From NCBI RefSeq assembly GCF_014655715.1, contig NZ_BNBM01000002.1, positions 124,001 through 188,000 on the forward strand: a stretch of 64,000 bases of DNA. Reading direction: 5' to 3'. How positions within the stretch are numbered: the stretch's first letter is position 1; the number at the start of each line of letters is the position of its first letter. The position numbers were made by a program, and so were the translations under genes. The notes under the pieces are model-generated. The model did no database searches. It was not told where the DNA came from and saw only the letters and a program-made list of their open reading frames with translations. The stretch is from Streptomyces lanatus (GTDB lineage Bacteria > Actinomycetota > Actinomycetes > Streptomycetales > Streptomycetaceae). Shown in pieces: positions 43,967 through 52,079 of the stretch.

Positions 43967-45367
43967 ATGTCGCGTAGAGCTGTCGTCATAGGTGCGGGGC
44001 TTGCCGGCATGCTGGCCGCGGCGGCGCTGTCCTCCGTCGCCGACTCGGTCGTCGTACTCGACCGGGACGACCTTCCCGACGGGCCGGAGCATCGCAAGGG
44101 GCTGCCCCAGGGGCGGCACGCGCATCTCCTCATGGCCGGTGGGCTTGCCGCGATGGAGGATCTGGTGCCGGGCGTGAGCATGCGCGGGCATCTGCTGGCG
44201 GCCGGCGCGCAGGAGATTCCGCTCGGGATGGGCATGTTGGCGCTCACCCCCGAGGGCTGGTTCCGGCGCTGGCGGCATCCCGGGCCGCGGATGATGACGT
44301 GCACGCGGGCGCTGCTGGACTGGGCGATACGGGTCGCGGTGCTGGCCAACACCGATGTGGAGATCCGTAAGGCGAAGGCGCTGGAGCTGATGGGCTCGCG
44401 GGAGCGGGTCACCGGGGTGCGGGTGGCGACCGCGGCCGGCGAGGAGGAGCTGGCGGCCGATTTCGTGGTGGACGCGAGCGGGCGCGGCTCACGGGTCGTC
44501 AAGTGGCTGGCGGGACTGGGCATTTCGGATGTCCGCGAGAGGTCGGTCGACGCGGGCCTCGTGAACGCCACCCGCCTCTACCGCACCCCTGAGGGCGCCG
44601 GGCGCTTCCCGCTCACCCTGGTGCAGGCCGATCCGTACAGCGGCGGGCCCGGCCGCAGCGGGATGATGCTGCCCATCGAGGGCGACCGCTGGATGGTGAG
44701 CCTCGCGGGCACCCGCGGCGGCGGTGAGCCACCTTCGGACCCGGACGCCTTCCTGCGCTACGCCCTGGAACTGCCCGACCCGATCGTCGGCAGGCTGGTC
44801 TCCGGTGCCGAGCCGCTCACCGACGTCCATGTCAGCCACAGCACCAGCAACCACCGGCGGTACCTGGAGAAGACCCGTGAATGGCCCGAGCGCTTCATCG
44901 TCCTCGGTGACGCGCTGGCCACCTTCAACCCGACGTACGGCCAGGGCATGTCGGTGGCGGCGATGGGCGCGCAGGTGCTCAGCCGGGAGCTGGGGCGGAC
45001 GGGGCTGACCGGGACCGGTCTGGCGCGGCGGGTGCAGCGGGCGGCGGCGCGGTCGGTGGAGGGGGCGTGGACGATGGCGGTGAGCCAGGACGTCTGGTAC
45101 CCCGGGACCCGGGGCGGCTCGCCCGGCGTCGCGGACCGCCTGGTCACGGCGTACACGCGCCGCATGATCCGTACGGCGACCGGCTCCTACACGGCGGCGT
45201 CGGCGGTCTGGGACGTGACGAGCATGACGACGGGCCCGGCGCGGCTGCTGCGCCCGTCGACGGTCCTGGCGACGCTGAGCGGACCGCCGCTGCCACCGGC
45301 GGTGGGGGCGCCGCTGACGAAGGAGGAGCGGGAGATCCTGCGGGGGCTGGACCGGACGGGGGCGTGA
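43967..45367 (+). CDS. FAD-dependent monooxygenase / oxidoreductase
   Basis: The protein has 466 residues; ATG 43967 follows CTAGGAG. The N-terminal dinucleotide fold is VVIGAGLAGMLAAAAL, with VVLDRDDLP closing the motif. The later FAD site is FIVLGDALATFNPTYGQGMSVAAMG, typical of PHBH-type flavoprotein monooxygenases. The middle VVDASGRGSRVVKWL is a second FAD motif. The substrate is unknown. It is last in the rightward run of membrane-protein genes, so it may belong to the same pathway. Confidence 0.88.
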   Translation: MSRRAVVIGAGLAGMLAAAALSSVADSVVVLDRDDLPDGPEHRKGLPQGRHAHLLMAGGLAAMEDLVPGVSMRGHLLAAGAQEIPLGMGMLALTPEGWFRRWRHPGPRMMTCTRALLDWAIRVAVLANTDVEIRKAKALELMGSRERVTGVRVATAAGEEELAADFVVDASGRGSRVVKWLAGLGISDVRERSVDAGLVNATRLYRTPEGAGRFPLTLVQADPYSGGPGRSGMMLPIEGDRWMVSLAGTRGGGEPPSDPDAFLRYALELPDPIVGRLVSGAEPLTDVHVSHSTSNHRRYLEKTREWPERFIVLGDALATFNPTYGQGMSVAAMGAQVLSRELGRTGLTGTGLARRVQRAAARSVEGAWTMAVSQDVWYPGTRGGSPGVADRLVTAYTRRMIRTATGSYTAASAVWDVTSMTTGPARLLRPSTVLATLSGPPLPPAVGAPLTKEEREILRGLDRTGA

Positions 45368-45382
45368 AGGCCCCCGCCCTCC

Positions 45383-46243
45383 TCAGCCCGCGAAGGCCGG
45401 CTGGACCAGGCCCTGCCCCGCGCCGGGTACGACGAGCAGGGAGCCCGACAGCGGGGGCGGCGAGTCCAGTCCGACCCGGGCCGTGGTGATGTACAGGTCG
45501 CTCAGTCCGGGCCCGGCGAAGGCGCACGCGGTCACCCGGGGCACGGGAAGTTCGATCACCCGGTCCAGCTTCCCGTCCGGTGTGTAGCGACGTACGGCCG
45601 CACCGTCCCACAGGGCGACCCACACGCACCCGTCGGCGTCCACAGTCAACCCGTCGGGGAACCCGGCACCGTCCTCGATCTCGACGAAGGCCCGCCGACC
45701 ACTGACGCCACCCTCCGAGTAGTCGAAGACATCGACGCGCCGGGTGGGTGAGTCGATGTAGTACATGAGGCCGCCGTCCGGGCTCCACCCGGTGCCGTTG
45801 CTCACCGCCACGTCGTCGAGGACGACGTCGACCGAGCCGTCGCCGGTGAGCCGGGACAGCGTGCCCCCGCCCGGGGCCTCGTCGTAGCGCATGGTGCCCG
45901 CCCACAGGGCGCCGTCAGGGGCGACGGCGGCGTCGTTGGCGCGGCGGCCCGGGACGGGTTCGTGGTGCAGCCAGCGGAAGGTGTCGTCGGGGTCGAGCAG
46001 CGCCACGCCGTCCCGGAGGTTCAGGACGAGGCCACCGCCGACGCGGGGCTTGACGGCGCCGACGTGCTGGGGCGTCGTACGGGAGGTCCGCCGCCCGGAG
46101 ACGGGATCGAAGGTATGAACCCGCTCCCCCAGAATGTCGATCCAGAGGAGATGCTTCCGCTCGGCATCCCAGGTGGGCCCCTCACCGAGCTGCGCCTCCG
46201 CCGCGACGGCGACCTCGTACTCGTACTTGTGCTGGGCCTTCAT
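45383..46243 (-). CDS. SMP-30/gluconolactonase family protein
   Basis: The protein has 286 residues. The beta-propeller family hydrolyses sugar lactones. Metal and catalytic segments are visible: LGEGPTWDAERKHLLWIDI, NDAAVAPDGALWAGTMRYDE, SNGTGWSPDGGLMYYIDSPT and FPDGLTVDADGCVWVALWDG. The start overlaps the stop of the IclR gene (ATGA), so it is controlled with it. A role in L-arabinose or D-galactose oxidation would fit the arabino-oligosaccharide genes 8 kb away (inference). Confidence 0.9.
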   Translation of the reverse strand: MKAQHKYEYEVAVAAEAQLGEGPTWDAERKHLLWIDILGERVHTFDPVSGRRTSRTTPQHVGAVKPRVGGGLVLNLRDGVALLDPDDTFRWLHHEPVPGRRANDAAVAPDGALWAGTMRYDEAPGGGTLSRLTGDGSVDVVLDDVAVSNGTGWSPDGGLMYYIDSPTRRVDVFDYSEGGVSGRRAFVEIEDGAGFPDGLTVDADGCVWVALWDGAAVRRYTPDGKLDRVIELPVPRVTACAFAGPGLSDLYITTARVGLDSPPPLSGSLLVVPGAGQGLVQPAFAG

Positions 46244-47013
46244 GCCACGCTCCGGTGTCCGAGACGCTCCGACAGTTCGGCGGCCCCCTTGGCGGCCAGC
46301 TGCTCCAATTCTGCGCGCCGCTCGTCGCTCCAGCGAATCATGGGGACGGAGATCGAGAGCGCGGCGACGACCTGCCCGGCCCGGTCCCGCACCGGCGCGG
46401 CGACGCAGGACACGTCCGGGTTGGACTCCCGGCTCTCGACGGCGATCCCGCGCTGCCGGATCGAGGTGAGGGCCTCGCGCAGGGCGCCGGGGTCGGTGAT
46501 GCTGTTCGGTGTCATGGCGACGAGGTCGGCGTCGTCGGGGATCCGGGAGCCGAGCTCGTGCTCCGGGAGGGAGGCCAGCAGCATCTTGCCGACGGATGTG
46601 CAGTGGGCGGGCAGCCTGCGCCCCGCGGCCGACACCATGCGCACCGCGTGCGTGGAGTCGACCTTGGCGATGTAGATGACGTCGGTGCCCTCGAGGATCG
46701 CCACGTGCACGGTCTCGTCACAGGTCTCCGCGACCGACCGCGCCACCTGCTGCCCCTCGGCCGCGAGGTCGAGCTGCTCGGCATACCGGCTCCCGAGCTG
46801 GTACGGCCGTACGCCCAGCCGGTACCGTCCCGGCTGACCCGGGACCTGGACGATGTACGACCGAGCTGCGAGCGTGGTGACCAGCTCGTGCACGGTCGTC
46901 CGCGGCAGCTGCAGCTTGCGGACGATGTCGGGCGCGGAGAGCGTGCCGTCCCCGTCGAGGAAGAGCTCGAGAATGTCGAGAGCCCGGGTCACTGCTGGTA
47001 CGAGGCGTCCCAC
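46240..47013 (-). CDS. IclR-family transcriptional regulator
   Basis: The protein has 257 residues. GTG 47013 is selected because GGGAGGGGG lies eight bases upstream; a longer reading would start at TTG 47058 without a site. The winged helix is LVPAVTRALDILELFLDGDGTLSAPDIVRKLQLPRTTVHELV. The effector domain has AVRMVSAAGRRLPAHCTSVGKMLLA and the late SCVAAPVRDRAGQVVAALSISVP. It very probably controls itself and the coupled lactonase gene through the element at 47046. Confidence 0.92.
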   Translation of the reverse strand: MGRLVPAVTRALDILELFLDGDGTLSAPDIVRKLQLPRTTVHELVTTLAARSYIVQVPGQPGRYRLGVRPYQLGSRYAEQLDLAAEGQQVARSVAETCDETVHVAILEGTDVIYIAKVDSTHAVRMVSAAGRRLPAHCTSVGKMLLASLPEHELGSRIPDDADLVAMTPNSITDPGALREALTSIRQRGIAVESRESNPDVSCVAAPVRDRAGQVVAALSISVPMIRWSDERRAELEQLAAKGAAELSERLGHRSVA

Positions 47014-47045
47014 GTCCGGCCCCCTCCCTTGGGTGTCAGGCTGCG

Positions 47046-47058
47046 TTCGAGATTTCAA
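47046..47058. promoter_or_regulatory. probable IclR operator
   Basis: TTCGAGATTTCAA lies 33 bp upstream of the IclR start. It shares TTCGAGAT and the pseudo-symmetric TTGAA/TCGAA end with the site at 37963 in the sugar-importer promoter. IclR proteins bind such imperfect palindromes. Confidence 0.5.
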
Positions 47059-47114
47059 CAGCCGATCGGAATAACGAACATAGGCTACTCAAAGTCCGTT
47101 TACCCCGGCAATGG

Positions 47115-47579
47115 TCATGCCGTCCTGACATACGTCAGATCAAAGTCCGTCCGCCACTCCTCCCCGTCCGGCGACTGCTCCCAGCGGCCCTCGACCGTGT
47201 TGCCGTCGGGGCTGAAGGTGGCGGTGAGGCGTTGGTGGAAGGCGGGGGCCGCGCGCCACTGGTGCCAGGTGCGGTCGGTCATGGTGGCCCGGTAGACGCG
47301 GGACACGGCGCGGCCGTCGGCGTAGAGGACGGTGTATTCGGCGGTCGTGTCGTCGTAGCCGATCAGGGCGACGGTGGGGAAGGGGGCGTTCGGGCCCCAG
47401 TCGCCGGGGAGGGACGCGTCGGGGCCGAGATCGGTGTGCTGGGCGAGGAAGGCGCCGCCCTCCAGCCAGGAGAATTCGGTGTGGAAGGGGCCGACGGTCC
47501 GGCCGACGGCCCACATCTCCCAGGTGCCGATGAACGGGTCCAGTCGGCGGAGGGCGGGGTGGGGTGTGGGTTGGCGCAT
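47115..47579 (-). CDS. DUF1579-like small beta-barrel protein, function unknown
   Basis: The protein has 154 residues; ATG 47579 follows AGAAGGAG. The sequence (LDPFIGTWEMWAVGRTVG, EFSWLEGGAFLAQHTDL, VALIGYDDTTAEYTVLY, RWEQSPDGEEWRTDFDLTY) has the alternating pattern of a lipocalin-like barrel, as in DUF1579 proteins. No catalytic residues can be assigned. It stands alone between the IclR and DUF2269-like genes. Confidence 0.68.
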   Translation of the reverse strand: MRQPTPHPALRRLDPFIGTWEMWAVGRTVGPFHTEFSWLEGGAFLAQHTDLGPDASLPGDWGPNAPFPTVALIGYDDTTAEYTVLYADGRAVSRVYRATMTDRTWHQWRAAPAFHQRLTATFSPDGNTVEGRWEQSPDGEEWRTDFDLTYVRTA

Positions 47580-47733
47580 CGGGGGCTCCTTCTCCCGTCG
47601 GGTGCCTGGTGCCTCAGTGGTGACCGGGGGCGGGTGACAAAGTCATCGGCGACGTCGGAGCAGTCGTAGCCGTCGCCGGTACGCCGACCTCAGTACGCGC
47701 GGTTACTCCCGCCGTCAGACGTGCTCGCCGGCC

Positions 47734-48336
47734 ATGCCCGGCACGGTGTTGTCCATGTCGTCCACTCCTGCTTCCGCATCCTCCAAGAAGCTGAGCCGTC
47801 CCGCCCGCCGGGCGGCCCTCGTCGTTCATGTCATCGCCTCGGCCGGCTGGCTCGGGCTGACGCTCGGGCTGCTCGCGCTCGCGATCACCGCGGCCACGAC
47901 CGGGTCCGCCGTGACCGTGGAGGCGTCCGTGCGGGCCATGAAGCTGTTCGCCGACTGGCTGCTGCTGCCGCTCGCGTTCCTCACGCTGGTCAGCGGGCTC
48001 GTACTGTCCCTGGGCACGCAGTGGGGGCTGGCCCGGCACCGGTGGGTGTACATCAAATTCTGGCTGACCCTCGCCACGACCACCGCCACGACCTTCGCCC
48101 TGCGCCCCGGCCTGGACACCACCGTCGCGGCCGTCGCCGCGGGTGAGCCGCTGCCCGATGCCACCGGTCTCATGATGGGGCCGATCGTGTCGCTGTCCGC
48201 GTATCTGTTCATGACGGTGATCTCGGTCCTCAAGCCCTGGGGGCTGACGAGGCGGGGCCGCCGACTGCGGGACGCCTCCGCCCGTTCCCGTCGGCGGGTC
48301 GGCAGTGCCAGTGAGTCCGCCCGTCAGGCGGCGTGA
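47734..48336 (+). CDS. four-helix membrane protein (DUF2269-like)
   Basis: The protein has 200 residues from ATG 47734; an in-frame ATG at 47755 is equally possible and neither has a clear ribosome site. Four hydrophobic helices start at AALVVHVIASAGWLGLTLGLLAL, WLLLPLAFLTLVSGLVLSL, WVYIKFWLTLATTTATT and GPIVSLSAYLFMTVISVL. The first helix with an HV-ASAGWLG pattern resembles DUF2269 proteins. The C-terminus is Arg-rich. Function is unknown. Confidence 0.7.
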   Translation: MPGTVLSMSSTPASASSKKLSRPARRAALVVHVIASAGWLGLTLGLLALAITAATTGSAVTVEASVRAMKLFADWLLLPLAFLTLVSGLVLSLGTQWGLARHRWVYIKFWLTLATTTATTFALRPGLDTTVAAVAAGEPLPDATGLMMGPIVSLSAYLFMTVISVLKPWGLTRRGRRLRDASARSRRRVGSASESARQAA

Positions 48337-48403
48337 CGGCAACCTCCGGCCGTCCAGCGGCGACATCAAGGCGAAGTCCCGTCCCCCACCAAGGGAGTTC
48401 GCC

Positions 48404-49258
48404 ATGCGCACACGCTTGGCCCGGCTCGGTGCCGTGCTCGCCGCGATCGTCGCGCTGATCGGCGCACCGGCCGTCACCGCCACCCCGGCGCAGGCCGCCG
48501 AGCAGTGGAATCCGCCCGCGCACCTCGTCCAGCCCCTGGGCGAGGTCTGGAACCACGTCGAGTCGACCTACCCCGACCTCTACGGCTTCCGCAACTACGG
48601 CTGGGACCAGATCATGGCCAACCGCGGCAGCGTCAACTACTGCGTCCGCTGGGAGTCCGACGCCCCCGTCAGCGCCGCCCTGCGCGACCGGATCCACGCG
48701 GATCTGAAGAAGCAGTTCGGGAAGTGGATGGCCGCCATGGTCGAGAGCAATGGCACCGGCACCAACGCCTGGCCGTACCCGAACGTACCGGTCAACATCG
48801 TGGGCTGGGCCGTGAAGAACCGGTCCACCCTGCAGTGGAGCGACAACTCCGTCGACATCTACGCCGGGATGCTGGACAGCGAGGGCGCCCCGCAGTGCGC
48901 ACCCGACTGCGGACGCTTCTTCCACCAGGACGGCAACTACTCCAGGTGCCCCGGCGGCGCGGCCCGGCACTACGACCAGTCGCTCTGGCTGACCAAGGGC
49001 TTCCAGGGCGGGGCCGGCGGCGACTGGGGGCAGCGGGTCGGGCAGGAGTACTTCACGTCCGCGCTCGGCCAGGAGAACATCCATATCTATCTGCACGAGG
49101 TCGGGCACACCTTCGGACTCGACGACTTCTACGACTGGACCCCTACCGGCCAGTGCTGCTTCCTCATGAAGGCCGGTTCCGCCGCCCAGATCACCGAGTT
49201 CGACAAGTGGATGTTCCGGGACTTCTGGCGCCATCTGAAGAGCCGTTACGGCCTCTGA
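48404..49258 (+). CDS. secreted metzincin-like metalloprotease
   Basis: The protein has 284 residues. ATG 48404 follows AAGGGAG. A Sec signal ends near ATPAQA (residue 31). The catalytic zinc motif is LHEVGHTFGLDDF (His231, Glu232, His235, Gly238, Asp241), matching HExxHxxGxxD, and CFLMKAG with Met255 looks like the Met-turn of metzincins. Several Cys may form disulfides (CAPDCG, RCPGG). Its substrate is unknown; extracellular protein or envelope processing is likely. Its last 13 bp overlap the convergent PucR-type gene. Confidence 0.8.
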   Translation: MRTRLARLGAVLAAIVALIGAPAVTATPAQAAEQWNPPAHLVQPLGEVWNHVESTYPDLYGFRNYGWDQIMANRGSVNYCVRWESDAPVSAALRDRIHADLKKQFGKWMAAMVESNGTGTNAWPYPNVPVNIVGWAVKNRSTLQWSDNSVDIYAGMLDSEGAPQCAPDCGRFFHQDGNYSRCPGGAARHYDQSLWLTKGFQGGAGGDWGQRVGQEYFTSALGQENIHIYLHEVGHTFGLDDFYDWTPTGQCCFLMKAGSAAQITEFDKWMFRDFWRHLKSRYGL

Positions 49259-50481
49259 GGCCCCAGCGCGCCCCTCAACCGCTGGGCCCGCAGCACCAGT
49301 TCCAGCTCGAACCGCCGGTCCGGGTCGTCCATCTCCTCGCCCCACAGCTCCCGGATCTGGCGCAGCCGATAGCGGACCGTCTGGGGATGGACCCCCAGGC
49401 GGGCCGCGACCTCCGGTGCCCCTCCCCTGGTCTCCAGCCACGCCAGTAACGTCTCCGCGAGCCGCCGCCCGTGGGTGGGTCCGCACTGTTCCAGTGGGGC
49501 CAGGCACCGTAGCGCCAGGTCGTCGATCAGTTCCTCGGGTTGCAGCAGGACCAGCGCCTCGGTGTGCTCGGTGCAGTACAGGACCTCACCGGCGGGCAGC
49601 AGCCGCCGTTCCATGAGGCGTACGGCGGCCTCGGCCCAGCGCAGTGACTTCGCCGCGTCGGAGAGGGGGACCGGGGGCCCGATCGCGCCGGACCAGCCGC
49701 ACAGGGCCCGGTGCAGCAGCTCGGGGCGGCCGGCGGCGTCCGGCTCGGGGACGACCATGCGGGGCTGCTCGTACTCCAGGTCCAGCAGCACGCCCTGCCC
49801 CACGGCCGGGGCCAGCGCCTCCCGCGCCGGGCGCAGCAGCACGCCCACGGCGACCTTCTCGGGCAGCGGCCAGCCGATCCGGGCCGCCCGCTCGGAGAGG
49901 GCGTCGGCCGGGTCGCCCCGGTGGTGTTCGGCCAACAGCAGTTCCATCAGGCGGCGTTGGAGGCGCAGCCGTTCGCCGGCCTGGCGTGCCGCCGCCTCGG
50001 CGTAGCCGCGTACCGACTGGTCCACCAAGCCGTCCAGGTACTCGTACCCGGCATCCACCAGCTCGTACATCGCCGGCGGCGGGATCTCGACGCGCTGGCC
50101 GATCTCGGCGAAACGGCGCCAGGCCAGCCGTACGCCCATCCGGTAGATCGCCTGGAGGGAGTCGAGCGAGCGGCCGTTGAGGCCCTCGCCGCGGCCGAAC
50201 TCCTGGAAGACGCCCGGTGGGACGCTGGGGCGGCCCTCCGATTTCTCCAGGTGCTGCACGAACACCTCGATGGCCCGCCGGATCCCGACCAGGGCCATCG
50301 GCTCACCCGACTCGTCGAGGACGACCGGCAGATGCGGGTACTCGCGCTGGATCTCGCGCAGGATCTCCTCGGCGAGGTTCGGCGCGTCCGCCATGGCCAG
50401 CTCGGCGAAGCGGCGGACCTGGTAGCGGGGTACGTCGTGCCACGCCGAGCGCGTCATGGCGGGCGAGCGCGTGGTGGCCAC
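49246..50481 (-). CDS. PucR/CdaR-type transcriptional regulator
   Basis: The protein has 411 residues from GTG 50481, with AGGGGAA upstream. The C-terminal HTH_30-type segment is LAETLLAWLETRGGAPEVAARLGVHPQTVRYRLRQIRELWG. The middle has GGDEF-like architecture of CdaR/PucR proteins, and the N-terminus is a RsbT-co-antagonist-like helical region (FAELAMADAPNLAEEILREI). Targets are unknown. The DUF2613 gene ends 2 bp upstream, suggesting co-transcription. Confidence 0.88.
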   Translation of the reverse strand: MATTRSPAMTRSAWHDVPRYQVRRFAELAMADAPNLAEEILREIQREYPHLPVVLDESGEPMALVGIRRAIEVFVQHLEKSEGRPSVPPGVFQEFGRGEGLNGRSLDSLQAIYRMGVRLAWRRFAEIGQRVEIPPPAMYELVDAGYEYLDGLVDQSVRGYAEAAARQAGERLRLQRRLMELLLAEHHRGDPADALSERAARIGWPLPEKVAVGVLLRPAREALAPAVGQGVLLDLEYEQPRMVVPEPDAAGRPELLHRALCGWSGAIGPPVPLSDAAKSLRWAEAAVRLMERRLLPAGEVLYCTEHTEALVLLQPEELIDDLALRCLAPLEQCGPTHGRRLAETLLAWLETRGGAPEVAARLGVHPQTVRYRLRQIRELWGEEMDDPDRRFELELVLRAQRLRGALGPQRP

Positions 50482-50483
50482 GG

Positions 50484-50654
50484 TCAGTTCCCCTGACCCG
50501 CTCGATCCGCTTGACCCGCTTGCTCGTAGGTGATCAGGGGGGTGTTGGGCTGGTCGGGAGTCGCTTCCAGCAGCGCGACGACGCCGAACGCGGCACCCAC
50601 CGCGAGTACGGCGGCGAGCGCGACGGTCAGTGTGGCGGCGAGCAGTCTGGACAT
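50484..50654 (-). CDS. DUF2613 small membrane-anchored protein
   Basis: The protein has 56 residues from ATG 50654. A single N-terminal helix (LLAATLTVALAAVLAVGAAFGVVALL) is followed by a short polar tail with NTPLITYEQ, as in DUF2613 proteins of actinomycetes. No function is known. It precedes the PucR-type gene by 2 bp. Confidence 0.72.
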   Translation of the reverse strand: MSRLLAATLTVALAAVLAVGAAFGVVALLEATPDQPNTPLITYEQAGQADRAGQGN

Positions 50655-50853
50655 CGCAGGGTCAGCCTCTCTGTCCGGAGTCGTCCCCACCCCGGTCGCC
50701 TGCCCGACCCCTGCCTGTGGGCCCAGTCTCGACAAGGCGGGTCGGCGCGTCAAGACATTGACACTCCGTCAATGGACGCCTACGGTTCCCGGCCCAAGAA
50801 CGGCCAGGCATCGAACGAGCATCGACCATGCGTCAACCCCCCAGGAGTGCCGG

Positions 50854-51840
50854 ATGCGCCGTACAGCCTCTCCCCTGTCCCTGATTCTGCTGGGCCTCGG
50901 CACATTTCTGCTGGTACTGGCGCCCTTGCTGGCCTGGTACGTGACCCCGCGTGCCGCCGTGAACCCGATCGACATCGACACCACGGCCGTTTACAAAGGC
51001 ACCGGAAGTGTCTTCGACACCGACAAGATCGAGACCGTGCCGGACCAGACGATCACCGTGACCCAGCGGGTGCGCGGCGATGTCGCGGCGAGCGAGCGCA
51101 GCGGTGACGCCGTCTGGGACGTGATCACGACCGTCGACACCGACAAGTCGCTGCCGGCCGCCGATCCGCATGACGCGCTGGACTTCGCCCCGCACCGCTG
51201 GGTGATGGACCGGAAGACCACCCGGCCCGTGCACTGCTGTGGCGAGAAGCCGTACATCGAGGGCGAGGCATATCTGAAGTTCCCGTTCGATGTGCAGAAG
51301 CGCTCCTACCAGTGGTGGGACAACACCGGCGGGACCACGGTCACCATGCGCTACGACGGCACCGAGAAGATCCAGGGCTACACCGGCTACCGGTTCACCG
51401 CCACGGTCGCGCCCCGCAAGACCGGCACCCGGCTGGTCCCCGGCAGCATCATCGGCGAGCCGGACCGCCCGCAGGTACTGGCCGAGGAGTGGTACTCCAA
51501 CCACGGTTTCAAGCTGGTCGTGGACCAGGCCACGGGCCGTGTCATCTACGCCCAGACCGGCCCGCGCCGCACCCTGCGGGCGCCCGGCGGCGACAAGGAC
51601 GCGGCGGTGCTGCTGGACAGCGAGAAGATCGCGTTCACCACGGCCACCCAGAAGGACGCCGTACGGCAGGCCGAGCGGGACAGCGGACAGCTGCGCATGG
51701 TGGGCGAGATCCTGCCCATCGGGACGGCCGGTGCGGGATTCGTGCTTGCGGTGGTGGGTGTCGTTTTGGTGGTACGAGGCCGAAAGCGCCCGGAAGCTCC
51801 CGGTACGGTCGAGATGCCCCAGCCCTCACTCACAATGTGA
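50854..51840 (+). CDS. DUF3068 (porin PorA-like) membrane protein
   Basis: The protein has 328 residues from ATG 50854, with AGGAG upstream. An N-terminal helix (LILLGLGTFLLVLAPLLAW) and a C-terminal helix (IGTAGAGFVLAVVGVVLVV) flank an extracytoplasmic domain with TGSVFDTDKIETVPDQTITVTQ, WVMDRKTTRPVHCCG and FPFDVQKRSYQWWD, features of DUF3068. This family is typical of actinomycete cell envelopes and often neighbours glycan genes, as here. Confidence 0.85.
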   Translation: MRRTASPLSLILLGLGTFLLVLAPLLAWYVTPRAAVNPIDIDTTAVYKGTGSVFDTDKIETVPDQTITVTQRVRGDVAASERSGDAVWDVITTVDTDKSLPAADPHDALDFAPHRWVMDRKTTRPVHCCGEKPYIEGEAYLKFPFDVQKRSYQWWDNTGGTTVTMRYDGTEKIQGYTGYRFTATVAPRKTGTRLVPGSIIGEPDRPQVLAEEWYSNHGFKLVVDQATGRVIYAQTGPRRTLRAPGGDKDAAVLLDSEKIAFTTATQKDAVRQAERDSGQLRMVGEILPIGTAGAGFVLAVVGVVLVVRGRKRPEAPGTVEMPQPSLTM

Positions 51841-52079
51841 CGTGACGTCAGCTCTAACAAAGCCGGAAATTGTCACGCCGGTGAGTAGCCGTGGCGAACG
51901 GCTGGGCGAAAACTGTCCCACCCCACCCGGACACAGCCTGTCCACAGCCCCCGCAACATGACCGTAAGCAGGCGCAGGATAACCGTAAATGAGCCAAGAT
52001 CCTTCCAATCCCCCCACAGGAACCCAAACCCTCCCTCCCCCACGCTGAGTTCCGCACCCTGAGACGAGTTGGAGCACCC
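51841..52079 (+). promoter_or_regulatory. promoter region of the envelope glycan operon
   Basis: No gene is seen. A TGACGTCA palindrome is at 51843-51850. ACCGTAA occurs twice as direct repeats about 24 bp apart (near 51962 and 51987). TTGGAG precedes the ATG at 52080. The promoter for the long rightward operon should lie here. Confidence 0.4.
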
